The notes under the pieces: generated by a model
The model's database searches: none
The model's input: the letters and a program-made list of their open reading frames with translations, nothing else
Told to the model about the DNA's origin: nothing
Made by a program: the position numbers and the translations under genes
Shown here: positions 37,233 to 50,520 of the stretch, one piece after another
Layout: each line of letters begins with the position of its first letter
Numbering within the stretch: the stretch's first letter is position 1
Assembly (NCBI GenBank): GCA_018697195.1
Contig: CM031859.1
Coordinates: forward strand, 58,641,223-58,705,222
Origin: Certhia americana
Taxonomy: Eukaryota > Chordata > Aves > Passeriformes > Certhiidae
Length of the DNA: 64,000 nucleotides
Reading direction: 5' to 3'

Positions 37233-40200
37233 AATCCATATTTATTCAAGCTTGCCAGAACCACTAAATATGCAAAATCTGTTAAGTGTGTGTGTACATA
37301 TTATTATTTTTTAATGTAGCAGTGAAGTTCTATGCATGCCAAGAAAGACTGTGTCAGGTTTGATTGGCAAAAATGTTTCCCCTGCAGTATGTGCCTGCCT
37401 CCTGCTACTTAAATATATCAGAAATGATTGGTAGTTGCCATTCAAACTTACATCTCTTTCCTGGTAGCCTGTAGAATTGTCACTGCGACCAAAGGTTAGC
37501 AAAGTACTGTTTTCTCTGTTGTAATTAGAGCTGTACTAATCTCAAGTTGTGACTCAACAGGTACAAAAGAGATCAGTTGTTTCAAGAACTGTTAGGAATG
37601 GACAGGCAGACTCATCAATCCACAGCCTGTGCAGAGCAATCCTGAGCAGCTAGGATCTACAAGGTAAATTCCTCTGCAGTAATTTCAAGTTTAACCATGG
37701 GTTTATATCATGGGTAGCTGATATACAATTAAACATTACAAGAAAACCAAAACAAAACAATTTATAGCAAAGCGTGCTCCATCTCCAAAGGGAATGGCCC
37801 CCTTTTCAGCTCTTTCCCACTTCTGCCTTCTGCACCCTCTGCTGCCAGCAGCTCGACTCCCAGGAGGGTAATAGCAGGGCTGAAGTGGATGTGTCCCCAA
37901 AGGGCAGTGACCCAAATAAGCTTCCCCTCTGACTCGTCCATTTGGAAGTTCAGTGTACAGGCATAGCAAAGGTCTGTGGGGAGGACATGCTTTTCCTCAT
38001 TAGCTGCATTTCAGCTGTAAACCTAGTACCCAGCTTAGTTGGTACTTCTGAAAAACTGCAGTGCATGAGATCATGGAATGCTACTATGTAGCCGGGTAGC
38101 AGTTGGCATAATCAAACCTAAGCTGTCTAGACTCAAGCTCAGTGATGAAAGAAGCTAATGGAAATAAAATATATTGATTAAAATGACACGTTTTTCCCTA
38201 CTACCATATTATTGTGACAGGAGCATTGTAGTAATCTCCATTCACAGGGAGGACACACACAGCCATGGAGGAGGTTACAGCAAACATATTGGGCAGGAAG
38301 AAATGAGTTGATCAAACCAAATGTTGGAGTGAGGACAGATCAAATGATGCCACATGGAAAATTATGGTTTGGAATGAAGAAGTGGTCCATTTAACAGTAC
38401 ATAAAGTCTCTGTAATATGCATAAAATCAGCAGCTAGCAGATGTTTTCTGACACAGTGCATCTGTATGAGGTTGAAGCATATTCAATTCCACTGTAGCGG
38501 CAATACACAGAGCAGATATAATGGGAGACCCTCCAGACAGATGAAGGCAGCCTTGCCCTTACTTAATAATAAATAATAACTTGCATTAATTAGCAATCAG
38601 AAATTTAATCATGGATTCAGATGCAATTGTGGGAGGTATCATACAGAGGATGAAAGGAAACCCTATCATCCATTGGTTACAGATAAGACAAGGAAAAAAA
38701 TTTCATTTCAGCCCTGAGTTTGATAAGATCTTGCTGAAATTATCACCTTTGGGTTACAACTCTCCATACTTTGTGGCCAAAGGCAACTTCTTTTTAGATC
38801 TCAGAAAAAATTCTTTAGTCAACTCAATGCAAATGAAAATCATTTTTCTTCAGTTAAAAATAATATTGTCCATTTTATTTCACAGAAATGTCTTGAGTTT
38901 TGAGAAAGTAGATGATCTGAGCAGGATGGTTTATTTAAAGAACTAATACATCAAGGATATTTTCCTTCCTGAAGTTAATTGTTAGCTGGAAGCTAGTGGA
39001 GGAAAATATAGTATGGTTCTGTCTCAGGCTTCTCTGGTATTGTAAATAGCCATTCATGCCTATCCATGGCAAAATATAGGCTACTCACAGTAGGCAGTGC
39101 AGATATGCACAATTTGTTCTTTGTTCTTCAGTGGTTTTACCAGAAGAAATAGTAATTAATGATGGAGAGACTTAAAATATCAGAATGAACACTTAATTGG
39201 TCATTATTACCGTAACTGATAAAAATATGGAAGTTCTCAATACTAGGATTTATTTCAGGTCATCTGAACACTCAGGAACAGCATGGAGGTTATCTTAGAG
39301 TGCACCAGCACTTGTGACAAATTAATTTATTTCAAGTCAACACATGAAGACTGAAGCAAATTGAACAGTACTGTACTTGACCAAACACAGCTGAGAAGCA
39401 CCCAGTCTTGAACACAATGACATCATGTCTTGGACACAGTACAGCCAAGTGTTTGCAGCTTCCAAGGATCATATTCATCAGGGAAAGAGACTTTAAAAGC
39501 TTCAGTCATGCAAAGTACTGTTCTTATACTATAGACTAGAGATTGTGTATCTTCTTAAGCCACTGTGCTTAATGATTTTTAAGATTCTCAGCTGTTTTCA
39601 GAGCCTTTTATGGGACAGTTCAGAGAGAGTTGGAAATCTCTTCAGCCCACACTAACTTGACTTCTCAAAGCATCTCTCTGAAACAACTGTCGGCAATGAG
39701 AATGAGAGATGTCCGTGCAGGAAGCAGAAAGCTGAATATGGAACTATCTCCCTTTTGAAAACACTGGAACAACGAAAGATCTTCCTGCCACAAGATTACT
39801 TTTTGTCCTAGAGACACAACAGCAATACAGTACAATAAATAAATGCAATGCTAACTGTAAGATATAAATGTCAAGATGAAAAATATGTACCTCTGTGCAT
39901 AATTGTTAAAGTATATTATCTTGGAGTGTATTACCATGGAGGTAAACTGGATATAGCTGCCTTAACAGATACCAGGGATTAAGTTTTACCCAACACTTCC
40001 AGAACCACAAAGGGAGAAACGCTTTAAAATATAACATTCTCACCCCAAAAAGGTTGTCAGTGAAAAATGAGCATATGTAGAAAGCTCACTTAAACTGAGC
40101 TTCCTACTAACTTGTTCTGTTTTGGACAACAATCTCTCACTTCTCCAGCAGAGTCTGTAGTATTGCCATTGTGGCACTGGCTGCCAATTGCCAAGGGCTT

Positions 40201-42511
40201 TGTTAATAGAAAATGGAATTATTTTTACTCAAGACACTTTATTCTTATTGAGTGTAATTTACTGTAGTGTTATTGAGAAGGTCTCATTGTCACCTGATCA
40301 TATCTTGTCACAACCAATGAGATTACTGTCAGGGAGAAAGCTGCTCATTCCAAGAAATATTTGGTAATAAATTGATTACTGACTGAAGCTGATACTTTAC
40401 AAAAAAGAGCAATCAATTACATATCTGCCATTGCTCAAAGAGTCATACATTAGAAAGGCACATAAAATAATCACTAAATAATTGCACATGGCGGCTTGGG
40501 CTGCAGTGTGTGAAATCAACTTAGATACACACAGGAGTATTATGTGTTTTTCACACACTTTGAAAGCCACAATGTAAAAAGCAATGATTGTGGATGACCA
40601 TGCATAATAACTGGGTTATGAAGAAGCATCTTGAACAACCTCATTCTAAACACAGCATACTCAATACTGTTTACACTCACAGAGTAATAGTTATTTTTAA
40701 CAATCACTAATGAGCTCAAATATGCCAGCTCCCACTTCACACTTACTATTCATTTTCAGATCTACTATTCCACTGCCTTCATAAATTCAGGAGGCCCCTG
40801 GGAGACCTCTTCCTTGCCTTGTGACCATGCCTGTGGGACAAGCTGCTGTTCCTCCCTTGACACTAATTCCACTGACATCGGGGGACAAACACACAGAAAT
40901 GCACCGGGATACAAGCTCCACATCAAGAGAAATAAAGACTGTATGAATGATCCATTTTCTTACCCCCACCTCCCTGTTTAAGCCATGGAGAGCTTTCCTT
41001 CATCAGTGCCTTTACTCCTGAATGTCAAAACAGGCTGTGGGACTATCTGCCACCCCGCAGAGCAGGAGACTACAAGAAAGATTCCCCAGTGAACATCCCA
41101 GGCATGAAACCAACTGCTGAATTAGGACAGAAGAGGAAAGACTTGTCTCTACCTGCTGCTGTGAGAATTCACTTGTTCACATTTTTCTTCCCTTCCGGAA
41201 AGAAAGACTGAAGAAAAATTCCTCCCTCCTTCTTTTTGGTTTCCAATTTATTAATAAACTAGGTTGAGAATCTAGGTCTGGCTGGTGCATCTCAGGCTTT
41301 CCAGTCCTTTGTTGCTCCACTAGCACCAATTACCCAGGAGCAACAAAAATCTCAGACATCATCTGCTGCCAGAAAAGGTGATTGCTGAATGTTCCTCTTG
41401 TATATACATATTCACTATTGCTACCATGGTCACAAAAGAAGTTCTATCTTATTTCCAATTTATTACAGATAATTTTCTTTCTTTTTGGTTTCCCATGTTG
41501 AAAAATTACAGCTTTTTTTTTTTTTTTTTTATAAAGTGTCATTGCACAACACTTGTGAGAAATGAAGACCATGGAGCCCCTCCTCCCCAGAAGGGCTGGC
41601 AAAATCCATGCTGACTCTGGTTCATCACTGTCCAATGTTTAATTCCTCAATTTTAATGCAACGGTGTAATTACTTTTTTTTAACTATTTGGGAAGCTAAC
41701 AGCAATTCAGTTGAACTCACAGATCTCACCAGTGAAATAAGTAATGCAGAATGCTTTGGAAGTGACAGGAGAGGTGGGGGGAAGGGAGAGCACCTGCAGA
41801 CTGTCATGGTAAAGGCTGCAGGAGAGGCAGGAAACAGAGAGGAAAGCTGAGAAGGTAGTTGCAGATTTAGGAGGAGAGGATGGATTTGAACTATGATAGA
41901 GTTGCAATGAGCACTCAAATACTAGGATGAATCCTAGTAAAGGGTTTGAAGATATAGTACATTCAATTTGTATACACAGCTGTTCCTAACATGCCTCTGG
42001 AAAGAGGCAAGAGCAGGGTCAAGAGGTTGATGCGGTTTTTCATAGAGTATAACCGTTTATTTTAGGCCCAGTTTCCAGAAGTGATTTAACACTCCATTTA
42101 AGTGCTAGTTTTTAAACAGTAAATGGAAACACACCATTCTCCAGGAAAAAAAAAATAATCAACAAGCAAGGAACTCTAGCACAACCTCTGATTAGCAAGA
42201 AAAAGCATGAAAACAGGGACAATGAATCCAGTTAAAAATTACCTGTAAATACAGTAATGACAGAGCTATACACATTTACAGTGAAGAAAAATGGAGAGAT
42301 GAAGAATGAGGGATAGCCCAAGAGGTATTCTTGGAGAAATCTAGAATAATCTTTAAATGAGCAATGTGTTATTGATTGTGGTTCTGCAAGCACAGCTGCA
42401 ACAGTAATAGTCAACGTAGCAGTAGCAGTAGTATAGTTCCTTTCTTCCAAGTTATTTTCTTCCAAATGTCCATTTGTGCATTATCCTGATACACTAGTAG
42501 AAATAGGCCAT
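37233..42511. other. Intergenic, no gene seen
   Basis: About 5.3 kb of AT-rich spacer with a T18 run at 41513-41530. The interval 40130-40480 resembles a constrained non-coding element. The open frame of 111 codons at 38611-38946 (plus) is not recognised. Confidence 0.5.
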
Positions 42512-42622
42512 AAAGAGGCCAAGTAATTAGCCTGGTATCATGTGCACCACTGATGGACCCAGACTTTGATCCTTGTACACAGGACTCCCAGTGTCCTCTG
42601 TCTGTTTAGCTGTGCTGCCACA
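42512..42622 (-). mobile_element. MIR-like SINE fragment
   Basis: The plus strand reads 'gaggccaagtaattagcctg...cccagactttgatccttg...aggactcccagtgtcctctgtctgtttagctgtgctgcc', the antisense of a MIR core (gttaagtgacttgcccaagg ... ggatttgaaccc ... tgactcccagtccagtgctctatccactaggccatgctgcc). It is old and diverged. Confidence 0.5.
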
Positions 42623-43399
42623 ACATGGCAAGACACTGCCCCACAGCCCATTCAAAATATACTGGTAAAAGTTGTACATGTAAAATTCTGTGAGTTTTAG
42701 TTTCTTCCACCTAGAAGAAGTGACACCCAGCAAGATTTTACTTCTGCCAGTTAAGGATTTCATAAAAGCATCTGCCCTGGATCCAGGGAGTGCTGAAGCA
42801 GTATGTGGTATTTTTCTCAGAAGAGCTGGAAGTGCTGCACAACACTCAGTGGCTCCAGCACAGTGATACAAAAACCATGTGGCACTTCTAGCTACTTGAT
42901 GACAGATATTCTCTTGTGTTTGGCCATACACTTACAATACATTTATTCTTAGGATTATGTCATTGAGCATGAGTTGCTTTCAGGCATTAGATCATACACC
43001 TGGTCCTTCCTCAAATGATGTTTTAACCATTTGCTGAAAGCACCAGTTGAAAGGATGATTTGACTAAGTGACTAATTTGACTGAATGCCTGTAACACTTA
43101 CAAACTATTTTTAAGCCATTTAAAGAGCCTCGTCTCATAGATTTGGGGAAAAGCTGCATAAATTGTGGGTCAGCACAAAGCAGCAATTCACAGATGGGCC
43201 TCTCTAAAAAAAAAAAATCACACTATTTCTGGAGGCATTTGCTCCTGTATCAATTCAGACTAGTACTGTATCTTTTCTTTGCTCTCATTGATTAAAAAGG
43301 AAACACCTTCAAAAGTAAATACATAAATAAATTAGGTAAGAATGGAAGGTTTTCAAAGGCTTAAAAAGAGGAATCACAAAAACAGGAATTAGGTGCCTA
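42623..43399. other. Intergenic, no gene seen
   Basis: AT-rich spacer between a MIR fragment and a CR1 pair. Nothing is recognised. Confidence 0.55.
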
Positions 43400-43754
43400 A
43401 GAGATGACTGAAGGGATTTCATCAATGTCCACAAATATCTGAAGGGAGGGTGTCAAGAGAATGGATCCAGGCTCTTCTTGGTGGTGCCAAGCAATAGAAC
43501 AAGAGGTAAGATAAACTGATGCACAGGAAGTTCCACCTGAATGTGAGGAAGAATTTCATTACTGTGTGAGTGACTGTGCACTGGAACAGGTTTCCCAGAG
43601 AGGTTGTGGAGTCTCCCTCACTGAAGACATCCAAGAACCATCTGGACACAATCCTGTGCCATGTGCTCTAGGATAACCCAGCTTAAGCAGGGAGGTTTGA
43701 CCAAGTGACCCACTGTGGTCCCTTCCAACCTGACCCATTCTCTGATTCTATAAA
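43400..43754 (+). mobile_element. CR1 LINE, 3' fragment
   Basis: Sense-strand CR1 3' end: 'atcaatgtccacaaatatctgaagggagggtgtcaagagaatgg', then 'caatagaacaagaggtaaga', 'gcactggaacaggtttccca' with 'gagaggttgtggagtctcc', and the terminus 'ggtcccttccaacctgaccc...gattcta'. It is about 355 bp, 5'-truncated, and ends in ATTCTATAAAG-like tail repeats. Confidence 0.92.
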
Positions 43755-43812
43755 GTGCCCTTTATCATGAATTAACACTTGCATTCTCTGCTTTTAACTG
43801 CTATGCAAATTG

Positions 43813-44432
43813 TAGAACCATAGAATGGTTTGGGTTGGAAAGGGCCATAAAGACAATTTAGTTCCCTAAACTAACCCCCTGCCATGGAGAAACACCTTTC
43901 ACTAGATGAGGCTGCTCAGTCCCATACATCCAGGCCTGGAACACTTCCAAGAATGAGGAATCCGTATCTCTGGGAAGCCTGTTCCAATGCCTTAACACCT
44001 TCACAAAAAAGACTTTATATCTTAATGTCTGATCTAACCCTGTTCTCTTTCAGTTTGAATTAATTTCCCATTGTCCAATCCCTACATGCCCTTATAAAAA
44101 GTTCCTCTCCAGCTCTTTTGTAGCCCCCCCTTTAAGTACTGGAAGGTTGCTCTAAGGTCTTCCCACAGCATTCTCTTCTCCAGGCTGAATGAACCAAATT
44201 CCCTGACTCTTGTCTTCACAGGAGAAGTGTTCCAGCCCCCTTACCATATTTGTGACCCTCCTTTGGACTTGCTCCAACACGTCAGTGTCATTCCTATGCT
44301 GAGGATCCTAGAGCTGAATGCAGCATTCCAAGTGAGGTCTCACCAGAGCAGAGGAGAGGGACAGAATCACTTTCCTTGACCTGCTGGCCACACTGCTTTG
44401 GATACAGTGGGCTTTTGGGGCTGTGAGAGTAC
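43813..44432 (-). mobile_element. CR1 LINE, 3' fragment
   Basis: Antisense CR1 of about 620 bp. Its 3' terminus is at 43813 ('tagaaccatagaatggtttgggttggaa', complement). Reading the minus strand, older sequence follows up to about 44432, including the complement of 'ctgctggccacactgctttg'. It is longer than the neighbouring plus-strand copy and belongs to a different subfamily by its 3' end. Stops break the ORF2 frame. Confidence 0.9.
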
Positions 44433-47400
44433 ATATGCATAACATACTTAACATACAAAATGGATGTTAAGTACCTACACAGGCAACTGGACTAAAAAGG
44501 TTTCGGGTGGATCTAAGTAACAGCAGTTTCCATGTACTAAATCATTACTGCTTTCCTTCCCCCAAAATAAATTTCACCCCATTTTTGATTTGGGCTGGGC
44601 ATATTCTGCTTGGCAAGGGGATACAAAATGCTACAAGTTCAGCATCTACAGTGACTTGCATGGATGTTGCTATCCAATAGCAATTTTCTGTTGACTCTCT
44701 TTGGTTTATATAACTGCAGGAGATAGAGCGTAGCAAAGAATCCAGCACCTGGTTTAAAAACAGGCACTCCATTTCTGGCAGCGGGTAGGATAGCAAGAAA
44801 GCTTTTAATTTGAGCCTTTGAGTGTATCCATGCAACATAAAGTACAAGCGTGAGAGGAACAGGCTGATAGTCCTGCATTATCACTAACAGTGCTGAGATG
44901 CAACAAGAAGGAAAATCTAAGTGTGCCTGCTCATTTTCTCAGAGAACTTCCCCATTAGAGACAAATGAGGGTGCCATTCTGGGCAACTTGGTCCGCTGTG
45001 CCCCTTCTGGATGGCCATCTTCCACAGCAAGTGAGAAACTTTACTGCTTACGTTGTGTATTATTTATACCACAGTTGCGCTCACAAGAATTCAGAATGAC
45101 TCTACATGCTTGTATGCGTAACAATACCAAGTGATGGAAATGCAGAAATTAATTGTAACACAGAAATATTGGAGAATAAAATTTTTAAAGTGTCTATATT
45201 TAAGGGCTAGATATGGAGGAAGTTACAAGTGGATTTAGACAGTACAGACTGTGAAGTGATTCCAGAAAATGCCTATATATTTATTAATATCATCTGCAGA
45301 AATAAACGTCACTGCCCAAACTGTGCAGAACAAAATAAACCAGATTTATTTAGCTGAAAGCGATATTTATTCTTTTCAAGGAGTCCTATGTATTCAAAAG
45401 GTAGGGATGTATTTTATACACCACAAAAGCAGCTGTGGGGCAACTGCAGCTCTATGGTTTTGTCCAGTTGAACACAAGCTAAAGGGAGCCTTTATTTTTC
45501 TATTATTTAACATTTTCAGAAACAATCTAGATTAAAAACAGTAGATTTTGTTCTTTGTGCAAGGGAAACACGGTAAAATCAGCACTAAGCAGACAGCTTA
45601 AAGACCAGTGTTACCTTCTGAAGTGACTGTTCTTCCCAAGCAAGTGACAGGAGAGAAAAAATTGGGTCTTGACACTACAGTACATAGATTTCTAAAAGGT
45701 TTTTTCTTCCAGCTGAAATATTTTATGGAACTCGACAAACATTAGGCTCCACTTGTAAGAAGAATATAAAAGGAGGATAATGGATAGAACAGTAAGAAAG
45801 ATCACTTTGAAACAGTGTCAGAAGACTCAAAACAAGGAGAAGCATCCCAGGTTAACCTATTCACTATTTTCAAGATTCCACAAGCCCATGGGTTAGGCGT
45901 TTCCCTGTACCAACAGTAAGTAGCAGTATTATTTTACCAGTTTAACTGATCACTCAAACCAATAATCACTACAAACAGCCTTCAAAAATATGGAGGATGT
46001 AGAGAAACAGCAAAGGACAGAGATTGCCTGAATATACAAATGACTGCTTGTTGTTTACCTGGCACCCTAGGTCCTTGTTGTGTCAGCTGCCTCACAGAGT
46101 CAGTGAGCTTGGATTCTTGATGCAGTTGTACAAATCAGATTTTGCTTTGGTATTGTTTCCAGCTGAAAGTCTTTTCTTTATTCTAATGCTAGGAGACTTT
46201 CTTCCTATTAGATGCTTCAATGGTGGATTTAAATATTTAGAGGATCCACATTACAGGAGAACTGTCTGAGAGCATCACAAAGAAACCATTAGTTAAATCC
46301 ATTAAGGATCTCCTTAAGTGGAATTCCCTGCTGTTATCTACATGATAGCCACATAAAAATGACACTAGAGAAAGAAAATGTTGGGAAAAATATTCCTCCT
46401 CACATACTGTATTGTAAAAAATCCAGTTTTACTGAAGGATCCCTTTTTAATTGTCTCAAAAATTTTAGCTGGGAATTGATGTACTTTGAGCTGAATTAGA
46501 GTAAGGGAAACAACAAGTCTTAATTTCAGTTGAGCTTTTGCCCCTCTCAAGTAAACCTTTTGTTAGACAGGAAGGTACAGGATCTCTTTTTGATTTGGAC
46601 ATGGCATAAACCATCAAATTGTATTCACAGTGCAAGACACATGAAGTATACAGTCTTTGTGCTGTCTATTTTTAAATACAAGTAAGCGGTAGCAGTACAG
46701 CTAAGATGTTCTTTCCTCCAACTCCTAGAGTAAGGCACTTGAGCTGTCTGAATTCTAAACTTACACCATCTTTCCACTTCCTCTTTCTTTTACAAAGGAA
46801 AAAAAATCTTGAACTCCACAAAGTGATTCTTACATTCTGTACAACCATGGTTTGATACACGTTCAAGAAGGCAGTTATATTCATCAGAATCTTTCCATTC
46901 TTTATCATTTATGTAACATTTATGCAATATTTTTGAATGCTCAGGAATTTCTGATGTGATGTAAGCTTATGGATAAAATGCAGGTAAAAGACAGTACAAA
47001 TACAATGCATAAATATCCATGTTGGTTGTAGTATTGATATCCCTAATCTTTCTGTAAATCAGTATATAGAGTCTCAAATCATTGATTTTCTCTATGGCCC
47101 ACACACGTTTTATAAAATCCAAGAGAGAAAGACCTGTTTTGTGCTCAGAGTAGTTTACACCCATTCTATAAATGTAGGAAATTTCTAAGACATTAAACAA
47201 AACATCTATTTTCTGTTGGAGAATGAGATACTTCTAAGTCTTGGTTTATCCATACATGTAGAGCTGCATACACAGGATCATGCAAGACCACTAAGCCCAC
47301 TCTGTCTTCTCCATTAAACTTTACCTGAGAGGTCCAATGTAGAAGAGAAAAAACACTTAAGCAAATCTGTTATTTCAGGGCTCAGAATCCTACTGGAGAG

Positions 47401-48499
47401 AAGGAACAGCTTGTGGGCAATAGGTGAATGGAACAAAGCAGGAACAGAAGTGTGAGTCCTGGTGGTTTGAGAGAAGTGTCCATTACAGGCAATGGCTCCA
47501 GGCTTCAGATATCTGGACACTGGAGGGACTGTTGCATCCTGTGAGCAAAGATACTACACATCAGGTGTCCAGGAGCCTTGTGCCACTTGGATTGTACATG
47601 ACACTTCTGTCCACACCCAGAGAAACTACACTAGGACACAGTTCAGGTACGGTGTCAGGTAATACTGCAAACCCAAGGAATTACAAAAACAGATGTCAGA
47701 CCCTTTCTCCAGTCAAATATTATCCTAATAATGGGACTGAAAAACAAACAATGGCTGTCTGCATCCTCCAGCATTCCACCCATTGAAGGGTATACTTCAG
47801 AAACATTTCTAACCTTGTCAATATAGGTATGGAAACTTACTTTAATTAAAAAAAAAAAAAAAAAATCAGCGTAATTTAGTTCTCAAAAGAATGCAGAACA
47901 CTGGCTTGCTATAACATTGCCTGTCAAGGCTATGGCAACTACAACTTTGAATGACATTGGCAGCACAATACTGCCTGGTGGAGCAGTAAGATCACAGCTT
48001 CTTCCTTGCCGGCTCCCAAAACCTCCACCACAAAACAGACTTAATGCCCACCAAATGGGGAATGAAGCAGAGATACACCACAGTCCTGAGAACTTTTATT
48101 ACAGATTAGTAAGGGACTTGCTGTGTATCTATAGAATGAGTATTCAGGGTGTGATAAAACTAGTAAAACTAGTACTCCGGTTTAATCCCTCTATTGATTT
48201 TCCATTGGTATTTGTAACCCTTTAACAATTTAACTTCTGTGCCCTTTGTACCCCAAATAAAAGTTTTCAGTATTTTCGAGGGTTTTTTTCCATTTATGCT
48301 CCTTCAAGGTAACTGTGATTTATAGTAACTCCTACTACCTCAAGCGTTTTCTCTACAGATAATGGGTATGCCAACTTCCAACACGGGGAACTTAAATGGC
48401 AGTATCTTTTAGAAAAGCACTCCTAAGTAAAACAAGAAAGGGATACACAGCCACGAGGGCAAATGCTGCCCTCAAAAAACCAACTCTGGCAGGCAGTGT
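44433..48499. other. Intergenic, no gene seen
   Basis: AT-rich spacer with an A18 run at 47848-47865. Open frames up to 120 codons (47424-47786, plus) are not recognised as protein. GC content starts to climb after 48.4 kb. Confidence 0.5.
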
Positions 48500-49260
48500 C
48501 ACCAGCTCAGCAGGCGGCACAGGGCACCGCAGCTCCAGTGGCACCAGTGCGCAGACGACCTGGCACGACACACTCAGAAGACAAGAAGGAGGCAGGCACC
48601 CCAACTCCGAGCCCGTCGGTTCCACAGAGGGCTGCCTGCGGCGGGGAGCCGTGCCCGCCCTGCCCCCAGCCCGCGGTGCACGACATGGCGGCCGCTCCCG
48701 GCAGGCACCGGGCGCGCGGCGGGCGGGCGGNNNNNNNNNNNNNNNNNNNNNNNNNNNNNNNNNNNNNNNNNNNNNNNNNNNNNNNNNNNNNNNNNNNNNN
48801 NNNNNNNNNNNNNNNNNNNNNNNNNNNNNNNNNNNNNNNNNNNNNNNNNNNNNNNNNNNNNNNNNNNNNNNNNNNNNNNNNNNNNNNNNNNNNNNNNNNN
48901 NNNNNNNNNNNNNNNNNNNNNNNNNNNNNNNNNNNNNNNNNNNNNNNNNNNNNNNNNNNNNNNNNNNNNNNNNNNNNNNNNNNNNNNNNNNNNNNNNNNN
49001 NNNNNNNNNNNNNNNNNNNNNNNNNNNNNNNNNNNNNNNNNNNNNNNNNNNNNNNNNNNNNNNNNNNNNNNNNNNNNNNNNNNNNNNNNNNNNNNNNNNN
49101 NNNNNNNNNNNNNNNNNNNNNNNNNNNNNNGGGGCGCCGGGCGGAGCAGGGCCCGGCCCGCGGCGGCCGCTCCCTCCATCCCGGGGTTGGCAGAGCGCTC
49201 CCGGGATCATCCCGAGCAGCACCGGGGCCGGGCATTTGGCTGCACCGAGCCGGACTGAAT
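48500..49260. promoter_or_regulatory. Second orphan CpG island, contains an assembly gap
   Basis: Extremely GC- and CpG-rich sequence flanks a 400-base run of N on both sides. A YY1-like site overlaps an ATG at 48685-48687 (cgacATGGCGGCCGC), the kind of arrangement seen at many vertebrate promoters that start translation just downstream. The frame from that ATG stays open into the gap (15 codons, Ala/Arg/Gly-rich) and no family can be named. It could be a promoter with first exon of an unknown transcript, or an alternative upstream promoter for ARID1B 14 kb downstream. Frames bridging the gap are not meaningful. Confidence 0.6.
48731..49130. other. Assembly gap (400 N)
   Basis: Exactly 400 undetermined bases. 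The flanks are GC-rich (gggcgggcgg before, ggggcgccgg after), so the gap probably reflects sequence that was difficult to read. The true length may differ. Confidence 0.99.
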
Positions 49261-50520
49261 CGATTTAAAGATACACGCTTTATTTACCCACTCAGTTTGG
49301 GGTCCCATATAAATACTTCTTCACGTATCAAGTGTTATTGCAACAAATTGGGATTTGTGTTGCTCGCACTCCCAGAATCTTTGTGCTAAAATAACATTTC
49401 TTGTGGAGCAAATTTGCAAGATATGAGTGTACGTCATATCTGAATTCACGGTTTCAGCCGTTGTGGCTTTTTGTTTGTTTGCTTGCTTTATAAATCTCCC
49501 TCTCCGTGCCAGCAAAAGTAAACACAGCTCTCGCCAAGTGCTTCCCTCTCCAAAAGGGACCCTTGTCAATGTCCCCAAACCAGTCCCTGCCCCAGTGCTT
49601 CAGCAAGGGCTGCACAGTGCTCGTACTCCGAGCCGCAGGCCGCTTGCCCAAGGAGTCTCCCAGCACAGCCCTGCCAGGCGTCTCCCATAACCATGCCAGA
49701 GTTCTGGTGCTGCAGGAGCCCCCCTGGGCTTCCCCTCCGGGTGTTGGATCCTCTCTGGCTCAGGGCAGCAGTCGGTGCACGCCTCCCCCGGCTCCTGTCT
49801 CCACGGCGGCACTCAAACCACGCTGAGCAGCATTTCCAAACGCCTGGCCTGGGAGCAGAAGGGCAGTGGCCAGCGGCGCTGGGCACACCGAGCTGCAGGG
49901 CCCTCTCACCCCATCACGGCTGGCTCCGCACCAGCACCTCCCTCCACGGCAGCGTAATTTGGATCGGCGCTGCTCCCACCTCCACTGGCTGCTGAGCCCT
50001 TCTCCCCTGCCTATGTGAGCCCAAATTCCTTGAAGAGGGCAAGCAAGAACGCGCAGTAACTGCAGAGAGCAGGTCACTAATCCACAAATCCACAGGCTCC
50101 AGTTGTGGATTAGTGTTCCCAGCTGTGTTCGTCTCCTTGGGCTGCTTGCACACCTCATGGAGAGGAATGGGCCACTTCAGTGCTCTCCAGACCTCCTGTG
50201 TGCCAGCGCCATCCCTTCTGGCACAAGGCACAACCTGGGAGCAGAGATTGCAGTCTTTTCTCTAGTCCTTTGCTTCTCCTGGCCTGTAGCTGTGCCTGCC
50301 CTGAGATGTGCCTGCACCCCTCCCAGATCCTCACCTTCCTGCCTCACTGCCAGTCCTTCAAGTTTTCCCCGAGAGGAGGAGTGGAACAAAGCACCACACA
50401 GCCCTGCGTGGGATGTCTGCACACACGTGAGACTGGCAGCTGCTGCAAAGGGGGACAGACAGCGGGGGTGATGGTGGGACGAGTGAAGGAAGAGTCAGAG
50501 CTTCGGTGCTGGAAATAGGG
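49261..50520. other. GC-rich flank of the CpG island, no gene recognised
   Basis: The first about 240 bases are AT-rich, then 49500-50520 is markedly richer in G and C than the rest of the spacer. Many overlapping open frames of 60-130 codons occur on both strands. None has a recognisable domain, and frame usage does not favour one strand. A 13-bp inverted repeat at 50075-50115 is the only structured site. It may hold exons of an unrecognised transcript from the neighbouring CpG island. Confidence 0.4.
50075..50115. repeat. 13-bp perfect inverted repeat
   Basis: Arms CACTAATCCACAA (50075-50087) and TTGTGGATTAGTG (50103-50115) are perfectly complementary around a 15-base spacer. RNA or cruciform pairing is possible. 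Confidence 0.9.

Noticed and set aside
48392..49389. Frames of 200-308 codons across the assembly gap
   Set aside because: Most of each is undetermined sequence; frame continuity over N has no meaning.
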